DNA of 13,499 nucleotides from Fibrobacteraceae bacterium (GCA_021443045.1 JABUUT010000034.1:14673-28171); one strand, 5' to 3'. Shown: positions 5,628 to 13,141, counted from the stretch's first letter. The notes: generated from the letters alone by a model not told the origin. Made by a program: numbers and translations.

Positions 5628-7982
5628 TCAACCAATAATTTCCAAAGCAGCATATTTCAACACAATGGAGCGAACAGAACCATCGCCTTTGAACCTTACA
5701 TCAACCTTGGCATTTTCACCAGTACCAGAACATTTGGTAATAACCCCCACCCCAAACTTGGAATGCCTCACAGTAACACCAGGATGGAACGGATTTTCAC
5801 TATATTCATCGTACACCACCCGAGGTTCCGAAGGCACCATCTTTTTTACCACCACAGAATTTTTATACACAATATGCTTGTCGTTCTTGCGAATACTACT
5901 ATTGGCCATGCTACTGCGGTTCACACTAGGAATGCCCGAATTGCGTAAAGAATACCCCTCATTAATGCACGGAGTAAACTCTACAACAGCCTCATCCAAT
6001 TCCTTGAGAAACCGTGAGGGTGCAAAAGGTCTAATAGATCCTTGATAAAACCTTCGCTCCGCATGATACAGATAAAGTTTCTTTTCAGCACGGGTGCACC
6101 CCACATAGAACAACCGACGTTCTTCTTCCAACTGTTCGTTGCGCTCCGATGTTGATGTAAGCATATTTCCGCGAATAAGTGGGAAGATTTCTTCATCACA
6201 ACCGGCAATATGAACCGTATTGAATTCCAAGCCCTTAGCCATGTGGATTGTCATCAAAGTAACATGGTCCTGACTTTCATCCACTTTTTTGTCTGCATCA
6301 GTTAAAAGAGAAATATCTTGAATAAAAGAATCCAAGGTCGCATCAGGGTGTTCTTCGTCAAATTCCCGAATGGCGTTAATCATTTCATCCACGTTGGCAA
6401 TGCGTTCATCTGCAGTAAGCTCATCGTCTTTGCGAAGAAATTCTTTATATCCAATATCATCAATGATGCCCTCCACCAAAATAGGGAGAGGGGTTTCGCC
6501 TTCGGCTATCCTTTTTTTCCACCCAAGAATCAAGTCTACAAAGGGTTTTAGTTTGGCTGCCGCACGGCTAGCACCGCGAGCTTCTTGCTGAAGAACGTTC
6601 CAAAAGCAGCTGTCGCATTGGCGTTCTTGAGTCAGAATATTTTCAACAGTGGTTTTGCCAATAGCTCTAGGCGGAGTGTTAATTACACGAAGGTAGGCCG
6701 CATCATCTTTTTCGTTAGCCAAAAGACGAAGGTAAGATAAAACATCTTTAACCTCCTTACGGTCCCAGAACCGCATTCCACCAAAAATTACGCAGGGAAT
6801 GCGTTTGTCATTCAAAGCCTTTTCTAAAGCCCGAGACTGGGCGTTGGTGCGGTAAAACACCGCCGTTTTAGAATAAAGTTCACGGCCAGCACCATATATA
6901 ACATCTGCAATTTGGCTTGCCTCAGAACGATCATCAACCATGTGTCGCACACGAATGGGCTCTCCAGCCGCCTGCTTCGAATATACCACCTTTTCCATTT
7001 CCTTGGGGCGTACATTGTGGGCAATTACAGAGCCCGCCCCCTGAACAATATTCGATGTGGAGCGATAGTTCCGTTCCAGTTTTACAATAGTCACAGGGGC
7101 AAAGTCACGATGGAAATTTCGGATAATCTTGATATTGGCCCCACGCCAGCCATAGATGCTCTGGTCGTCGTCACCCACCACCGTCACATTTTTTTGTTCA
7201 TTTATTAAAAGTTTCAACAACTCATACTGCACATCGTTGGTGTCTTGGTATTCATCCACCACCACATACTGAAAACGACTGGCAAGCTGGTTTGCCAACC
7301 CGGGAACTCGTTGCAACATGTCAACGGTATTAAACAAAAGGTCATCAAAATCCATGGCGTTGGATTCACGCAAAAGTCGCTGGTACTCCGCATAGTAACG
7401 GGCATAACGTTCTTCGTCGGCAAATTCGGCCGTCGCCATAACCACTGCTGGAGTTTGCAAAATGGCCTTACCATCTTTGTACACAACGCTATTCTTAAAA
7501 TGAGAAATAGCACCATGAACTTTTTTGAGCTCGGAAACTTCATAATCATCACCCAAGTCGGCCTTGAGAATTTCTTTTAACAAACGCTTCTGGTCGTCAT
7601 CATCATAAATGGAAAAATTAGAGTCGAACCAGCGAGCCCCCATTGCCTTAACAACAAAATCTCTAGAGAGGCAAAGTTTAAGAAGCCTAAGGCAAACCGA
7701 ATGAAAAGTACCCATCCAGTCTAGGGGAACATAACCTCCCAAAAGTTTGTGTATTCGCCCCTTCATTTCGCGAGCGGCCTTGTTGGTAAAAGTTACCGCA
7801 AGAATGTGGCTTGCCTCCACATTATAATAAGACACCAAGTGGGCAATCTTGTAAGTAATGGCACGGGTTTTTCCCGAACCGGCACCAGCCAAAATAAGCA
7901 TAGGGCCATCAATTTTAAGAGCCGCCTCCGCCTGTTCTGGATTAAGTTCCCTTCTCAATACATTTTCATCAACACTTGCCAT
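5628..7982 (-). CDS. pcrA: UvrD/PcrA-type superfamily 1 DNA helicase
   Basis: A 784-residue 3'-5' DNA helicase of the UvrD/PcrA/Rep group, acting in nucleotide excision repair, mismatch repair or removal of RecA and stalled RNA polymerase. All motifs are in order: Q-motif region LNPEQAEAA (13-21), Walker A AGAGSGKT (32-39), TFTNKAAREM (64-73), Walker B VVDEYQDTN (241-249), VVGDDDQSIYGWRGA (268-282), LERNYRS (302-308), GGMRFWDRKEVKD (401-413), TIHMAKGLEF (578-587) and FYVGCTRAEKKLYL (625-638). After a low-complexity linker (about 675-730) comes a C-terminal domain (734-784) with PGVTVRHSKFGVGVI, the Tudor-like PcrA/UvrD tail that contacts RNA polymerase; this favours PcrA/UvrD over Rep. gatC follows after 48 bp. 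Between its stop and gatC the minus strand has a T-rich run. Confidence 0.96.
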   Translation of the reverse strand: MASVDENVLRRELNPEQAEAALKIDGPMLILAGAGSGKTRAITYKIAHLVSYYNVEASHILAVTFTNKAAREMKGRIHKLLGGYVPLDWMGTFHSVCLRLLKLCLSRDFVVKAMGARWFDSNFSIYDDDDQKRLLKEILKADLGDDYEVSELKKVHGAISHFKNSVVYKDGKAILQTPAVVMATAEFADEERYARYYAEYQRLLRESNAMDFDDLLFNTVDMLQRVPGLANQLASRFQYVVVDEYQDTNDVQYELLKLLINEQKNVTVVGDDDQSIYGWRGANIKIIRNFHRDFAPVTIVKLERNYRSTSNIVQGAGSVIAHNVRPKEMEKVVYSKQAAGEPIRVRHMVDDRSEASQIADVIYGAGRELYSKTAVFYRTNAQSRALEKALNDKRIPCVIFGGMRFWDRKEVKDVLSYLRLLANEKDDAAYLRVINTPPRAIGKTTVENILTQERQCDSCFWNVLQQEARGASRAAAKLKPFVDLILGWKKRIAEGETPLPILVEGIIDDIGYKEFLRKDDELTADERIANVDEMINAIREFDEEHPDATLDSFIQDISLLTDADKKVDESQDHVTLMTIHMAKGLEFNTVHIAGCDEEIFPLIRGNMLTSTSERNEQLEEERRLFYVGCTRAEKKLYLYHAERRFYQGSIRPFAPSRFLKELDEAVVEFTPCINEGYSLRNSGIPSVNRSSMANSSIRKNDKHIVYKNSVVVKKMVPSEPRVVYDEYSENPFHPGVTVRHSKFGVGVITKCSGTGENAKVDVRFKGDGSVRSIVLKYAALEIIG

Positions 7983-8008
7983 ATAATACTTTGCCCTATT
8001 TTACGGAC

Positions 8009-8017
8009 ACCTCTAAA
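8009..8017. repeat. Third copy of the ACCTCTAAA 9-mer
   Basis: ACCTCTAAA reads on the plus strand (TTTAGAGGT on the minus strand), about 27 bp upstream of the helicase ATG. It matches the arms of the inverted repeat at 4512-4553. Being upstream of a start in both cases, it could be a regulatory half-site, but no second arm is present here. Confidence 0.25.
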
Positions 8018-8087
8018 ATTTTATGACAATATAGAAAAATACTGCACAAATGTAAACCGAACTTAGGTTGGTAGTCGGTTGGAATGT

Positions 8088-8138
8088 TTAATGATTAACG
8101 GAGAGTCATCCTAAAGGCACACTCCGTGAAGGATCCAG
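8088..8138 (+). repeat. Dispersed repeat: TTAATGATTAACG followed by a GTCATCCT palindrome
   Basis: TTAATGATTAACG (8088-8100) is followed after 4 nt by GTCATCCT (8105-8112), and the inverted partner AGGAT is at 8130-8134 within GTGAAGGATCCAG. The 13-mer plus 4-nt spacer plus GTCAT arrangement is repeated at 12725-12746. TTAATGATTAA is itself a perfect palindrome around a central G. Confidence 0.6.
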
Positions 8139-8161
8139 TAGAAAGGTTCCAAACCGAATGT

Positions 8162-8189
8162 GTCATTCTGAACGTAGTGAAGAATCCAG
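8162..8189 (+). repeat. GTCATTCTGA-type short extragenic palindrome
   Basis: The sequence begins GTCATTCTGAACGTAG and ends TGAAGAATCCAG; ATTCT (8165-8169) is inverted as AGAAT (8181-8185). Repeats of the form GTCATTCTGAGCGAAGCGAAG are widespread in intergenic regions of several bacterial phyla, and this copy fits that pattern. It lies 23 nt after the preceding GTCATCCT copy. Confidence 0.6.
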
Positions 8190-8255
8190 GGAATTTCCGT
8201 GTAAATATGCAAATACTGACAACCGATAACCGACTACTGATAACCAACTACTAAT

Positions 8256-10193
8256 TTACATATCGTCGGAAGCCGAAGCACCCACAGCCTGTTCCAGTGT
8301 AGTAAGCCCCTGCAGGGCCTTATTGATAGCGTCCATACGAAGCGTAATCATGCCACACTCCTCCATGGCAACCTTCTTAATTTCAAGACCAGAAGCCCGC
8401 TTCACAATAAGGTTCTGAATTTTTTCGTTTGGAACCAGGTATTCGTAAATACCGCAGCGTCCCTTGTAGCCAGAGCCTTCACACTTGGGGCAACCCGCCC
8501 CCTTATAGAACTGCATCTCGGGAGTTAGGTGAAGTTCCTTGCGAAGTTCTTCAGATACTTCCACCGGTTCCTTACAATCCTTGCAAATGCGGCGCACAAG
8601 GCGCTGAGCCAAAATACCCTTAATAGCAGTGGAAACAAGGAAGGGTTCCAAGCCCATTTCCAACAGACGAGGGAAAGAACCAGCAGCGTCGTTGGTATGG
8701 AGGGTGCTAAACACCAAGTGGCCCGTCAAGGCCGCTTCAATAGCCATTGAAGAAGTTTCCTTGTCGCGCATTTCACCAATCATAATAACGTCAGGGTCTT
8801 GACGGAGCAAAGCTCTAATGCCAGCCGCAAAAGTAAAACCAGCAGCAACGTTTATCTGGCCTTGGTTAACACCATTGATATTCAATTCCACAGGGTCTTC
8901 CATGGTGGAAATGTTAATGGTATCGTCCAGAATTTCTCGAATGGAAGCATACAAAGTTGTAGACTTACCAGAACCTGTAGGCCCCGTTACCAGAATAATG
9001 CCATTGGGCAAATTGATGGAATCAAGGAACTGCTTGAGCACACGGGAGTCAAAGCCCATTTCACGAAGAGGAAACTGACCCGAATTAGGGTCCAAAATAC
9101 GCATAACGATTTTTTCACAAACACCACGTTTGCGCAAAGAAATTGGGAACGAGCTTACACGAAGGTCCACTTCGGCACCCTTGTAACGCACCGTAAAACG
9201 ACCGTCCAGAGGTTTACGCTTTTCTGCGATATCCATCTTTGACAAAAGCTTAATGCGAGAAAGAATCTGAGGCATTAGACGGGCCGGAATCGGAGACATC
9301 ACCTGCAGGTCACCATCAATACGATAGCGGAGCTTCAGGTATGTTTCCTGAGGTTCCAAATGAATATCGGAAGCATGGCGGGCAATAGCTTCGTGAATCA
9401 TGGTGGTCACAATTTTTACAACCTGACGGCCTTCTTCGTCTGTCAATTCAGGTTCGGCGCCAGCATTCTCACCCCGTTCCACCGTTTCCAGTTCATCCCC
9501 ATCTTTGGAGTCGCCAATCAATTCAGCCAAAGACTCTTCAGAAGCACCATGACCAGCAAACACACGGTCAATAGCCTTAACCACATCGGATTCAGAGGCC
9601 ATGACAATGTCCACTTCCATCTTGACCTTGAACTTTACGATGTTCACCACGCGAATATTGGTGGGATCAGCCATGGCCAAAGTTAGGGAAGTTCTCTGGG
9701 TTCCGCGTTCATCTGCAGCTCGAAGTACAAACAGGGGAACCACCTTGTAGGCCTTACACAATTCTTCTGGTAAAAATGTATATGCGTCAGAGTCCACTGC
9801 AAAATTTTCCAACTTCACATAAGGCACTTCAAACTGCATCGACAAAATTTCAATAAGCCTGTCTTCGGGCATAAAGCCCAAATCAACCAAGGTACGACCC
9901 AGGCGCTTGCCAGAAACCTTTTGGGCCTCCAAAGCCTTGTCCAGCTGTTCCTGATTTATGTAACCTTGTTTCATCAGCATTTCACCAATACGCATCTTGG
10001 TGGAAGACTGCATTTGTACACCGAGAATGCCAGTCAAGGTATCTTCACTAACCATGCCCAGCTTTATTAAAATCTTGCTGAGCATCATACCCGTACGTCT
10101 GTGTTCCGACTCGGCATGAGCCAACTGGTCTTCGTCAATAACGCCTTGACGCAAGAGCAACTGACCTAAATTCATTTTAGCATTATTCAACAT
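8256..10193 (-). CDS. pilB: Type IV pilus extension / type II secretion ATPase with duplicated MshEN region
   Basis: Hexameric cytoplasmic motor ATPase of the PilB/GspE family, 645 residues from the ATG used here. The N terminus holds four 24-residue motifs at 8-31, 37-60, 68-91 and 97-120, i.e. two MshEN-type cyclic di-GMP-binding modules instead of the usual one. The third and fourth fit the consensus well (R-[IL]-G ... G ... L ... Q); the first two lack the leading Arg. The second module continues into EVPYVKL. The motor domain has Walker A GPTGSGKST (404-412), the Asp box TMEDPVE, Walker B VIMIGEMRD (469-477), the His box LTGHLVFSTLHTNDA, and a four-Cys zinc site (Cys537, 540, 568, 571). 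The frame is open to a GTG at 10205; the ATG at 10193 overlaps thiL by 7 bp, and Met7 is also possible. PilB rather than GspE is suggested by the pilM and pilN/O genes nearby. Confidence 0.93.
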   Translation of the reverse strand: MLNNAKMNLGQLLLRQGVIDEDQLAHAESEHRRTGMMLSKILIKLGMVSEDTLTGILGVQMQSSTKMRIGEMLMKQGYINQEQLDKALEAQKVSGKRLGRTLVDLGFMPEDRLIEILSMQFEVPYVKLENFAVDSDAYTFLPEELCKAYKVVPLFVLRAADERGTQRTSLTLAMADPTNIRVVNIVKFKVKMEVDIVMASESDVVKAIDRVFAGHGASEESLAELIGDSKDGDELETVERGENAGAEPELTDEEGRQVVKIVTTMIHEAIARHASDIHLEPQETYLKLRYRIDGDLQVMSPIPARLMPQILSRIKLLSKMDIAEKRKPLDGRFTVRYKGAEVDLRVSSFPISLRKRGVCEKIVMRILDPNSGQFPLREMGFDSRVLKQFLDSINLPNGIILVTGPTGSGKSTTLYASIREILDDTINISTMEDPVELNINGVNQGQINVAAGFTFAAGIRALLRQDPDVIMIGEMRDKETSSMAIEAALTGHLVFSTLHTNDAAGSFPRLLEMGLEPFLVSTAIKGILAQRLVRRICKDCKEPVEVSEELRKELHLTPEMQFYKGAGCPKCEGSGYKGRCGIYEYLVPNEKIQNLIVKRASGLEIKKVAMEECGMITLRMDAINKALQGLTTLEQAVGASASDDM

Positions 10194-11191
10194 AAATGTG
10201 ACCACGCCTGTGCATTAACCATTTTCCTTGAACCATCCATGATGTTCATCCAGACTGAAGAACCTTGCTTTACCACTCCAATTGGATAAACGCCACTAGG
10301 ACGACTATCTTCATCTTGAAATATACTATCTAAACAAGACGAAGAAAATAGCAACTGGTATTCTTCCCCCCCATTCATAGCCAAATTTAGGGCCGAAATT
10401 CCATAATAATCAGCCATTTCCTGAACTTTGGCATCTACGGGCAGCAAATTTTCATCAATTTCTATTTGCACCCCCGAAGAAAGGGCCAAATGGTTCAATT
10501 CCGAAGAGAGTCCATCGCTTATATCGATGCAACCACCAGTCACACCCCAATCCACCAATTTTTTACCCATATTCTCATCAATCTTTGGGCATAAATGATA
10601 CTCCACCAAGTCTGAAAAACGAGGAACATCTTCTGGATGATTTTCTAAAACGTACAACCCTGCCGCAGACTTGCCTAGCGAGCCGGATACATACACCTTG
10701 TCACCCGGCACAGCCCCACTGCGAAGAAGAGGTTTTTCACCCCTCTGCACCCCCAATAATGTGGTGGAAAACATACCCACGCAACCACCCACCGTATCGC
10801 CTCCAATTACAGCAATACCGCGGGAAGCAAAGCCTTTAGACACCGCCGAGACTATGCGTTTTTTTGTTTCTTCACTCCAATTTTTACCAACACAAATTCC
10901 AAACAAGGCAAGCCTTGGCTCCCCCCCCATGGAACAAATGTCGGACACATTGGAAACAATGTGCTTTTCCACCGCCTGCTCTGGAGAAGACCAGTCCAAA
11001 CGAAAATGAACACCCTCCACAGACAGATCCTTGGTAGCCAGCCACCCATCAAAAATGGCTGCATCATCACCCGCAGAAAGCCAATTTCGATTTGCCGGCG
11101 GGCATTCTTCAAGCGGTACACCATTTTTCAACAAGTTTTCCACAAACTTGAATTCACCTAATGGAGGAAAATGAAAAATTGGGTTCTTCAT
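10187..11191 (-). CDS. thiL: Thiamine-monophosphate kinase
   Basis: Phosphorylates thiamine monophosphate with ATP to thiamine diphosphate, the active cofactor; cytosolic. The 334-residue protein matches the ThiL/PurM-like fold: GDDAA (41-45), ATKDLSVEGVHFR (52-64), SDICSMGGEP (83-92), GGDT (130-133), DISDGLSSELNHLA (223-236), and GGEEYQLLF (274-282) where GEDYELLF is common, a conservative change. Length is normal. It starts the minus-strand block and is 31 bp from a divergent plus-strand gene. Its end overlaps the pilB-like start, which suggests cotranscription of two functionally unrelated genes. The coding strand carries a G8 run in codons for MGGE and a G7 run in NGGEE. No clear Shine-Dalgarno sequence is seen. 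Confidence 0.95.
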   Translation of the reverse strand: MKNPIFHFPPLGEFKFVENLLKNGVPLEECPPANRNWLSAGDDAAIFDGWLATKDLSVEGVHFRLDWSSPEQAVEKHIVSNVSDICSMGGEPRLALFGICVGKNWSEETKKRIVSAVSKGFASRGIAVIGGDTVGGCVGMFSTTLLGVQRGEKPLLRSGAVPGDKVYVSGSLGKSAAGLYVLENHPEDVPRFSDLVEYHLCPKIDENMGKKLVDWGVTGGCIDISDGLSSELNHLALSSGVQIEIDENLLPVDAKVQEMADYYGISALNLAMNGGEEYQLLFSSSCLDSIFQDEDSRPSGVYPIGVVKQGSSVWMNIMDGSRKMVNAQAWSHLC

Positions 11192-11222
11192 AGTTCAAAT
11201 TTAGTGAAAATAATCTATCTTA

Positions 11223-11648
11223 TTGAGCGTGGGACACATTTTATTCATATCAACAACATCTCCAGGCAGTCTGGAAAAAATGAGCCAGTGGACTCTGCGC
11301 TGGCTTTTGGAACACGACATGGATGATGATATGACCATGTACAATTGCAGCACTATCGAAGATGCTGTTGGGCTGCTAGACTCCGCACTCATTTTTGGTG
11401 AATCGCCAGCCCTCATTGTGTTTGATCATGCAGACCGCCCCACCGAAGAAAATTTGAAATTCAGCGAGCAACTGCACAACGCCATTCCAGAATCCTGGGT
11501 AATTGAATTGGTACCCGATTCCATGCCGGTACCACTTACCCAGAATGGACAGTTCTACATTCGCAAGCCTGTTAAAGAAAACGAATGGAACGAAACCCTA
11601 GATTTGGTGCTGCTTCGCGATTGTTCCCCACAGTGGGCCAACACATAG
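11223..11648 (+). CDS. Degenerate response-regulator receiver-like protein
   Basis: A 141-residue protein from a TTG at 11223 (GTG at 11229 is as likely); an in-frame TAA at 11211 limits the start, and the only nearby ATG (11280) would remove the first strand. The pattern is that of a CheY fold: strand 1 GHILFIS (4-10), helix 1 with MSQWTLRWLLEH, strand 3 ALIVFD (63-68) with Asp68 at the phospho-acceptor position, strand 4 WVIELVPDSM (92-101), and strand 5 FYIRKPV (111-117) with the conserved Lys115-Pro116. The acidic pair expected after strand 1 is replaced by STTS, so Mg2+ binding and phosphorylation are doubtful. It may be a pseudo-receiver. The TIM-barrel gene follows after 9 bp, probably in one operon. 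There is no DNA-binding output domain. The fold assignment is by eye. Confidence 0.7.
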   Translation: MSVGHILFISTTSPGSLEKMSQWTLRWLLEHDMDDDMTMYNCSTIEDAVGLLDSALIFGESPALIVFDHADRPTEENLKFSEQLHNAIPESWVIELVPDSMPVPLTQNGQFYIRKPVKENEWNETLDLVLLRDCSPQWANT

Positions 11649-11657
11649 GCGATTTCA

Positions 11658-12659
11658 ATGATTAGAGGCGTAAGCTATTTTGGGGTGCGCTCCCCAAAGC
11701 ATGTTCTAAGCGACATGAAAAAAATTAAGGATGCTGGTTTTAACGCCGTGCTCCACACCTGGTCGGAAGAAGATTTACAATACTACAAAGAAACCATGGG
11801 CCAAATTGTTGGCGATGCCGCCGATCTGGGACTGATGGTCTACGTAAACCCATGGGGCGTAGGCCGCGTATTTGGTGGCGAAGCCTACTCCGAAATTACC
11901 GCCAAGGACCACAGCCTTTGCCAAGTAGCCGCCGACGGAACAAAAAAAATTGCAGCCTGCCCTAACCAGCCAAAGTTTAGGGAATACATGCACAGCTGGA
12001 TTGAAGAAGTGTGTAAAACTAAGGTAAGCACCATCTTTTGGGACGAGCCCCACTTTTACTTTGAAAAAGGAAACTTGGACAATTGGAGCTGCACTTGCGA
12101 CACCTGTCGCCAATTGTATAAAAATCAATTTGCACAGGAAATGCCCACCTCTCCAAATGGTCACCCGGAACTTACAGATAAAGTAAAACTCTTTCGAGAA
12201 AACAGCCTTATTGATTTTTTGAAAGAAATGACGGAACACGTTCACCAACTAGGAAAACGAAACTGTGTTTGCATGCTCCCCCCCTGGTTTCCAGCTGGGC
12301 TGGACGATTGGTTAAAAGTGGCAGCACTCCCAAGCGTTGATGAAATTGCCAGCGACCCCTATTGGGAAAGAGGAGCCACCGAAGAGTGGGTGCGCACCCA
12401 CTACCGGGAAACCGCAGACAAATTAGTGTCGGTGGCCCACACTTGCCACAAAGATGTGCAAATGTGGATTAAAGCATATCAAATTGAAGAAGGCCGCGAA
12501 GATGATTTGGCCATTGCTGTTGAAGAAAGCCTTAAGGCTGGAATAAAAAATATATTCGCCTGGAGCTACCGAGGCACAGAAACATTAAGCTGGTTAAAAA
12601 GCGACAATCCAGAAGCAGTAGCGAAAACTTACAGAAAATCCCTGGGTTTAAAATTTTAG
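11658..12659 (+). CDS. Uncharacterised TIM-barrel, glycoside-hydrolase-like protein
   Basis: A 333-residue soluble protein without a signal peptide. The N terminus MIRGVSYFGVR (1-11), a helix, then NAVLHTWSEEDLQYY (29-43) and MVYVNPWGVGRVFGGEA (60-76) look like successive barrel strands. IFWDEPHFYF (126-135) ends a strand with Asp129-Glu130, a typical site for a catalytic acid. A three-cysteine cluster CTCDTC (145-150) follows, as seen beside the active site in some beta-galactosidase-like barrels, perhaps binding metal with Cys101. Later strands carry SDPYW (232-236) and IFAWSYRGTE (299-308), whose Glu308 could be a second acid. I recognise the general family of unannotated TIM-barrel proteins but know no tested activity. 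Cytosolic location argues against a role as an extracellular cellulase. It is cotranscribed with the receiver-like gene. Confidence 0.8.
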   Translation: MIRGVSYFGVRSPKHVLSDMKKIKDAGFNAVLHTWSEEDLQYYKETMGQIVGDAADLGLMVYVNPWGVGRVFGGEAYSEITAKDHSLCQVAADGTKKIAACPNQPKFREYMHSWIEEVCKTKVSTIFWDEPHFYFEKGNLDNWSCTCDTCRQLYKNQFAQEMPTSPNGHPELTDKVKLFRENSLIDFLKEMTEHVHQLGKRNCVCMLPPWFPAGLDDWLKVAALPSVDEIASDPYWERGATEEWVRTHYRETADKLVSVAHTCHKDVQMWIKAYQIEEGREDDLAIAVEESLKAGIKNIFAWSYRGTETLSWLKSDNPEAVAKTYRKSLGLKF

Positions 12660-12771
12660 TTGGCGTTTAGCAATTAGTACTCAGCTATTAGCCATCAGCG
12701 GTGTCATCCTGAAGGTATCACTTATTAATGATTAACGCATTGTCATTGCGCGATGCGTGAGGAACTCTCGC
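12660..12771 (+). repeat. Repeat fragments downstream of the TIM-barrel gene
   Basis: Directly after the stop comes a run of degenerate TTAGC/ATCAGC units (12667-12699: TTTAGCAATTAG, CAGCTATTAGCCATCAGC), then GTCATCCTGAAGG (12703-12715), then TTAATGATTAACG (12725-12737), a 4-nt spacer and GTCATTGCGCG (12742-12752). The order of parts echoes the repeat region at 8066-8251, but here the GTCATCCT copy lacks its inverted partner. The rest of the gap up to 12928 is AT-rich, and I see nothing recognisable in it. Confidence 0.5.
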
Positions 12772-12928
12772 CTTGGGGCGTAATCGCTCCATCCCAGGAT
12801 AACGGAAGCGACCCCACTGCCGATATCTTTTGGCCACAGTTTTTTACTGGAGCCTTTTTTCCGGTTCTTGTAATTTTCAAATGTTCATTGGACCGTCGGT
12901 AAAATCAAATGTTGTGGAATTTCAATTT

Positions 12929-13141
12929 TTAGAAAATTTTTAGATTTTTTAAATCTTGCACGACTTTTTGAAAGCTGCCGCCACGGCCATCAAGTTCCTT
13001 TCCGAGTTCAGAAATGAGGCTTGAAAAAATAGCAGCCGTATTACATTTAATTTGTCCACAAGACAGTAAATTAAGAATTTCATTACCAGTTCTGAACAAG
13101 ACTTTTTGTTCAGGAGCCAATTCAAGTTCGTCTTCTATCAT
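12929..13141 (-). CDS. Possible small hypothetical protein
   Basis: A 70-residue open frame beginning MIEDELELAPEQKVLF and ending QDLKNLKIF. The composition is protein-like: an acidic N terminus and two amphipathic helical stretches (about 9-27 and 36-66), with no membrane segment. I do not recognise the family. Upstream AAAAAGAGAAA (about 12 nt before the ATG) is a weak ribosome binding site. It sits alone in an AT-rich, repeat-containing gap, so it could be a spurious frame or a remnant. The last codons contain a small AGATTT/AAATCT hairpin. Confidence 0.4.
   Translation of the reverse strand: MIEDELELAPEQKVLFRTGNEILNLLSCGQIKCNTAAIFSSLISELGKELDGRGGSFQKVVQDLKNLKIF

Larger units (their letters stand above)
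8066..8251. repeat. Composite intergenic repeat region with terminal inverted repeats
   Basis: The gap between the pilB-like stop (8256) and the helicase start (7982) is 273 bp and has no gene. GTAGTCGGTT at 8071-8080 is perfectly inverted as AACCGACTAC at 8228-8237. The right side is built of degenerate units (AACCGAT, AACCGACTACTGAT, AACCAACTACT; 8221-8251) and the left side of matching inverted ones (GGTTGG, TAGTCGGTTGG; 8066-8082). Between them lie two GTCAT-type imperfect palindromes. This resembles a miniature mobile or dispersed extragenic element. No transposase is present. Confidence 0.6.

Noticed and set aside
7983..8060. Sigma70 promoter for the helicase gene (TTGTCA with TAAAAT on the minus strand)
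   Set aside because: The spacing between the hexamers is about 20 bp, too long for a confident call, and the promoter consensus of this organism is unknown.
8066..8251. CRISPR array
   Set aside because: The repeats are short, degenerate, inverted and irregularly spaced, with no direct repeats of constant length and no cas genes nearby.
8799..9242. A 147-codon plus-strand open frame
   Set aside because: It is antisense to the conserved motor domain of the PilB-like ATPase.
10194..10205. GTG start for the PilB-like protein
   Set aside because: It adds only four residues, has no better ribosome binding site, and increases the overlap with thiL; ATG 10193 is preferred though Met7 is not excluded.
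12940..12955. AGATTT/AAATCT hairpin as terminator of the small protein gene
   Set aside because: The stem is six weak A-T-rich pairs inside the coding end and is not followed by a proper T-run on the minus strand.
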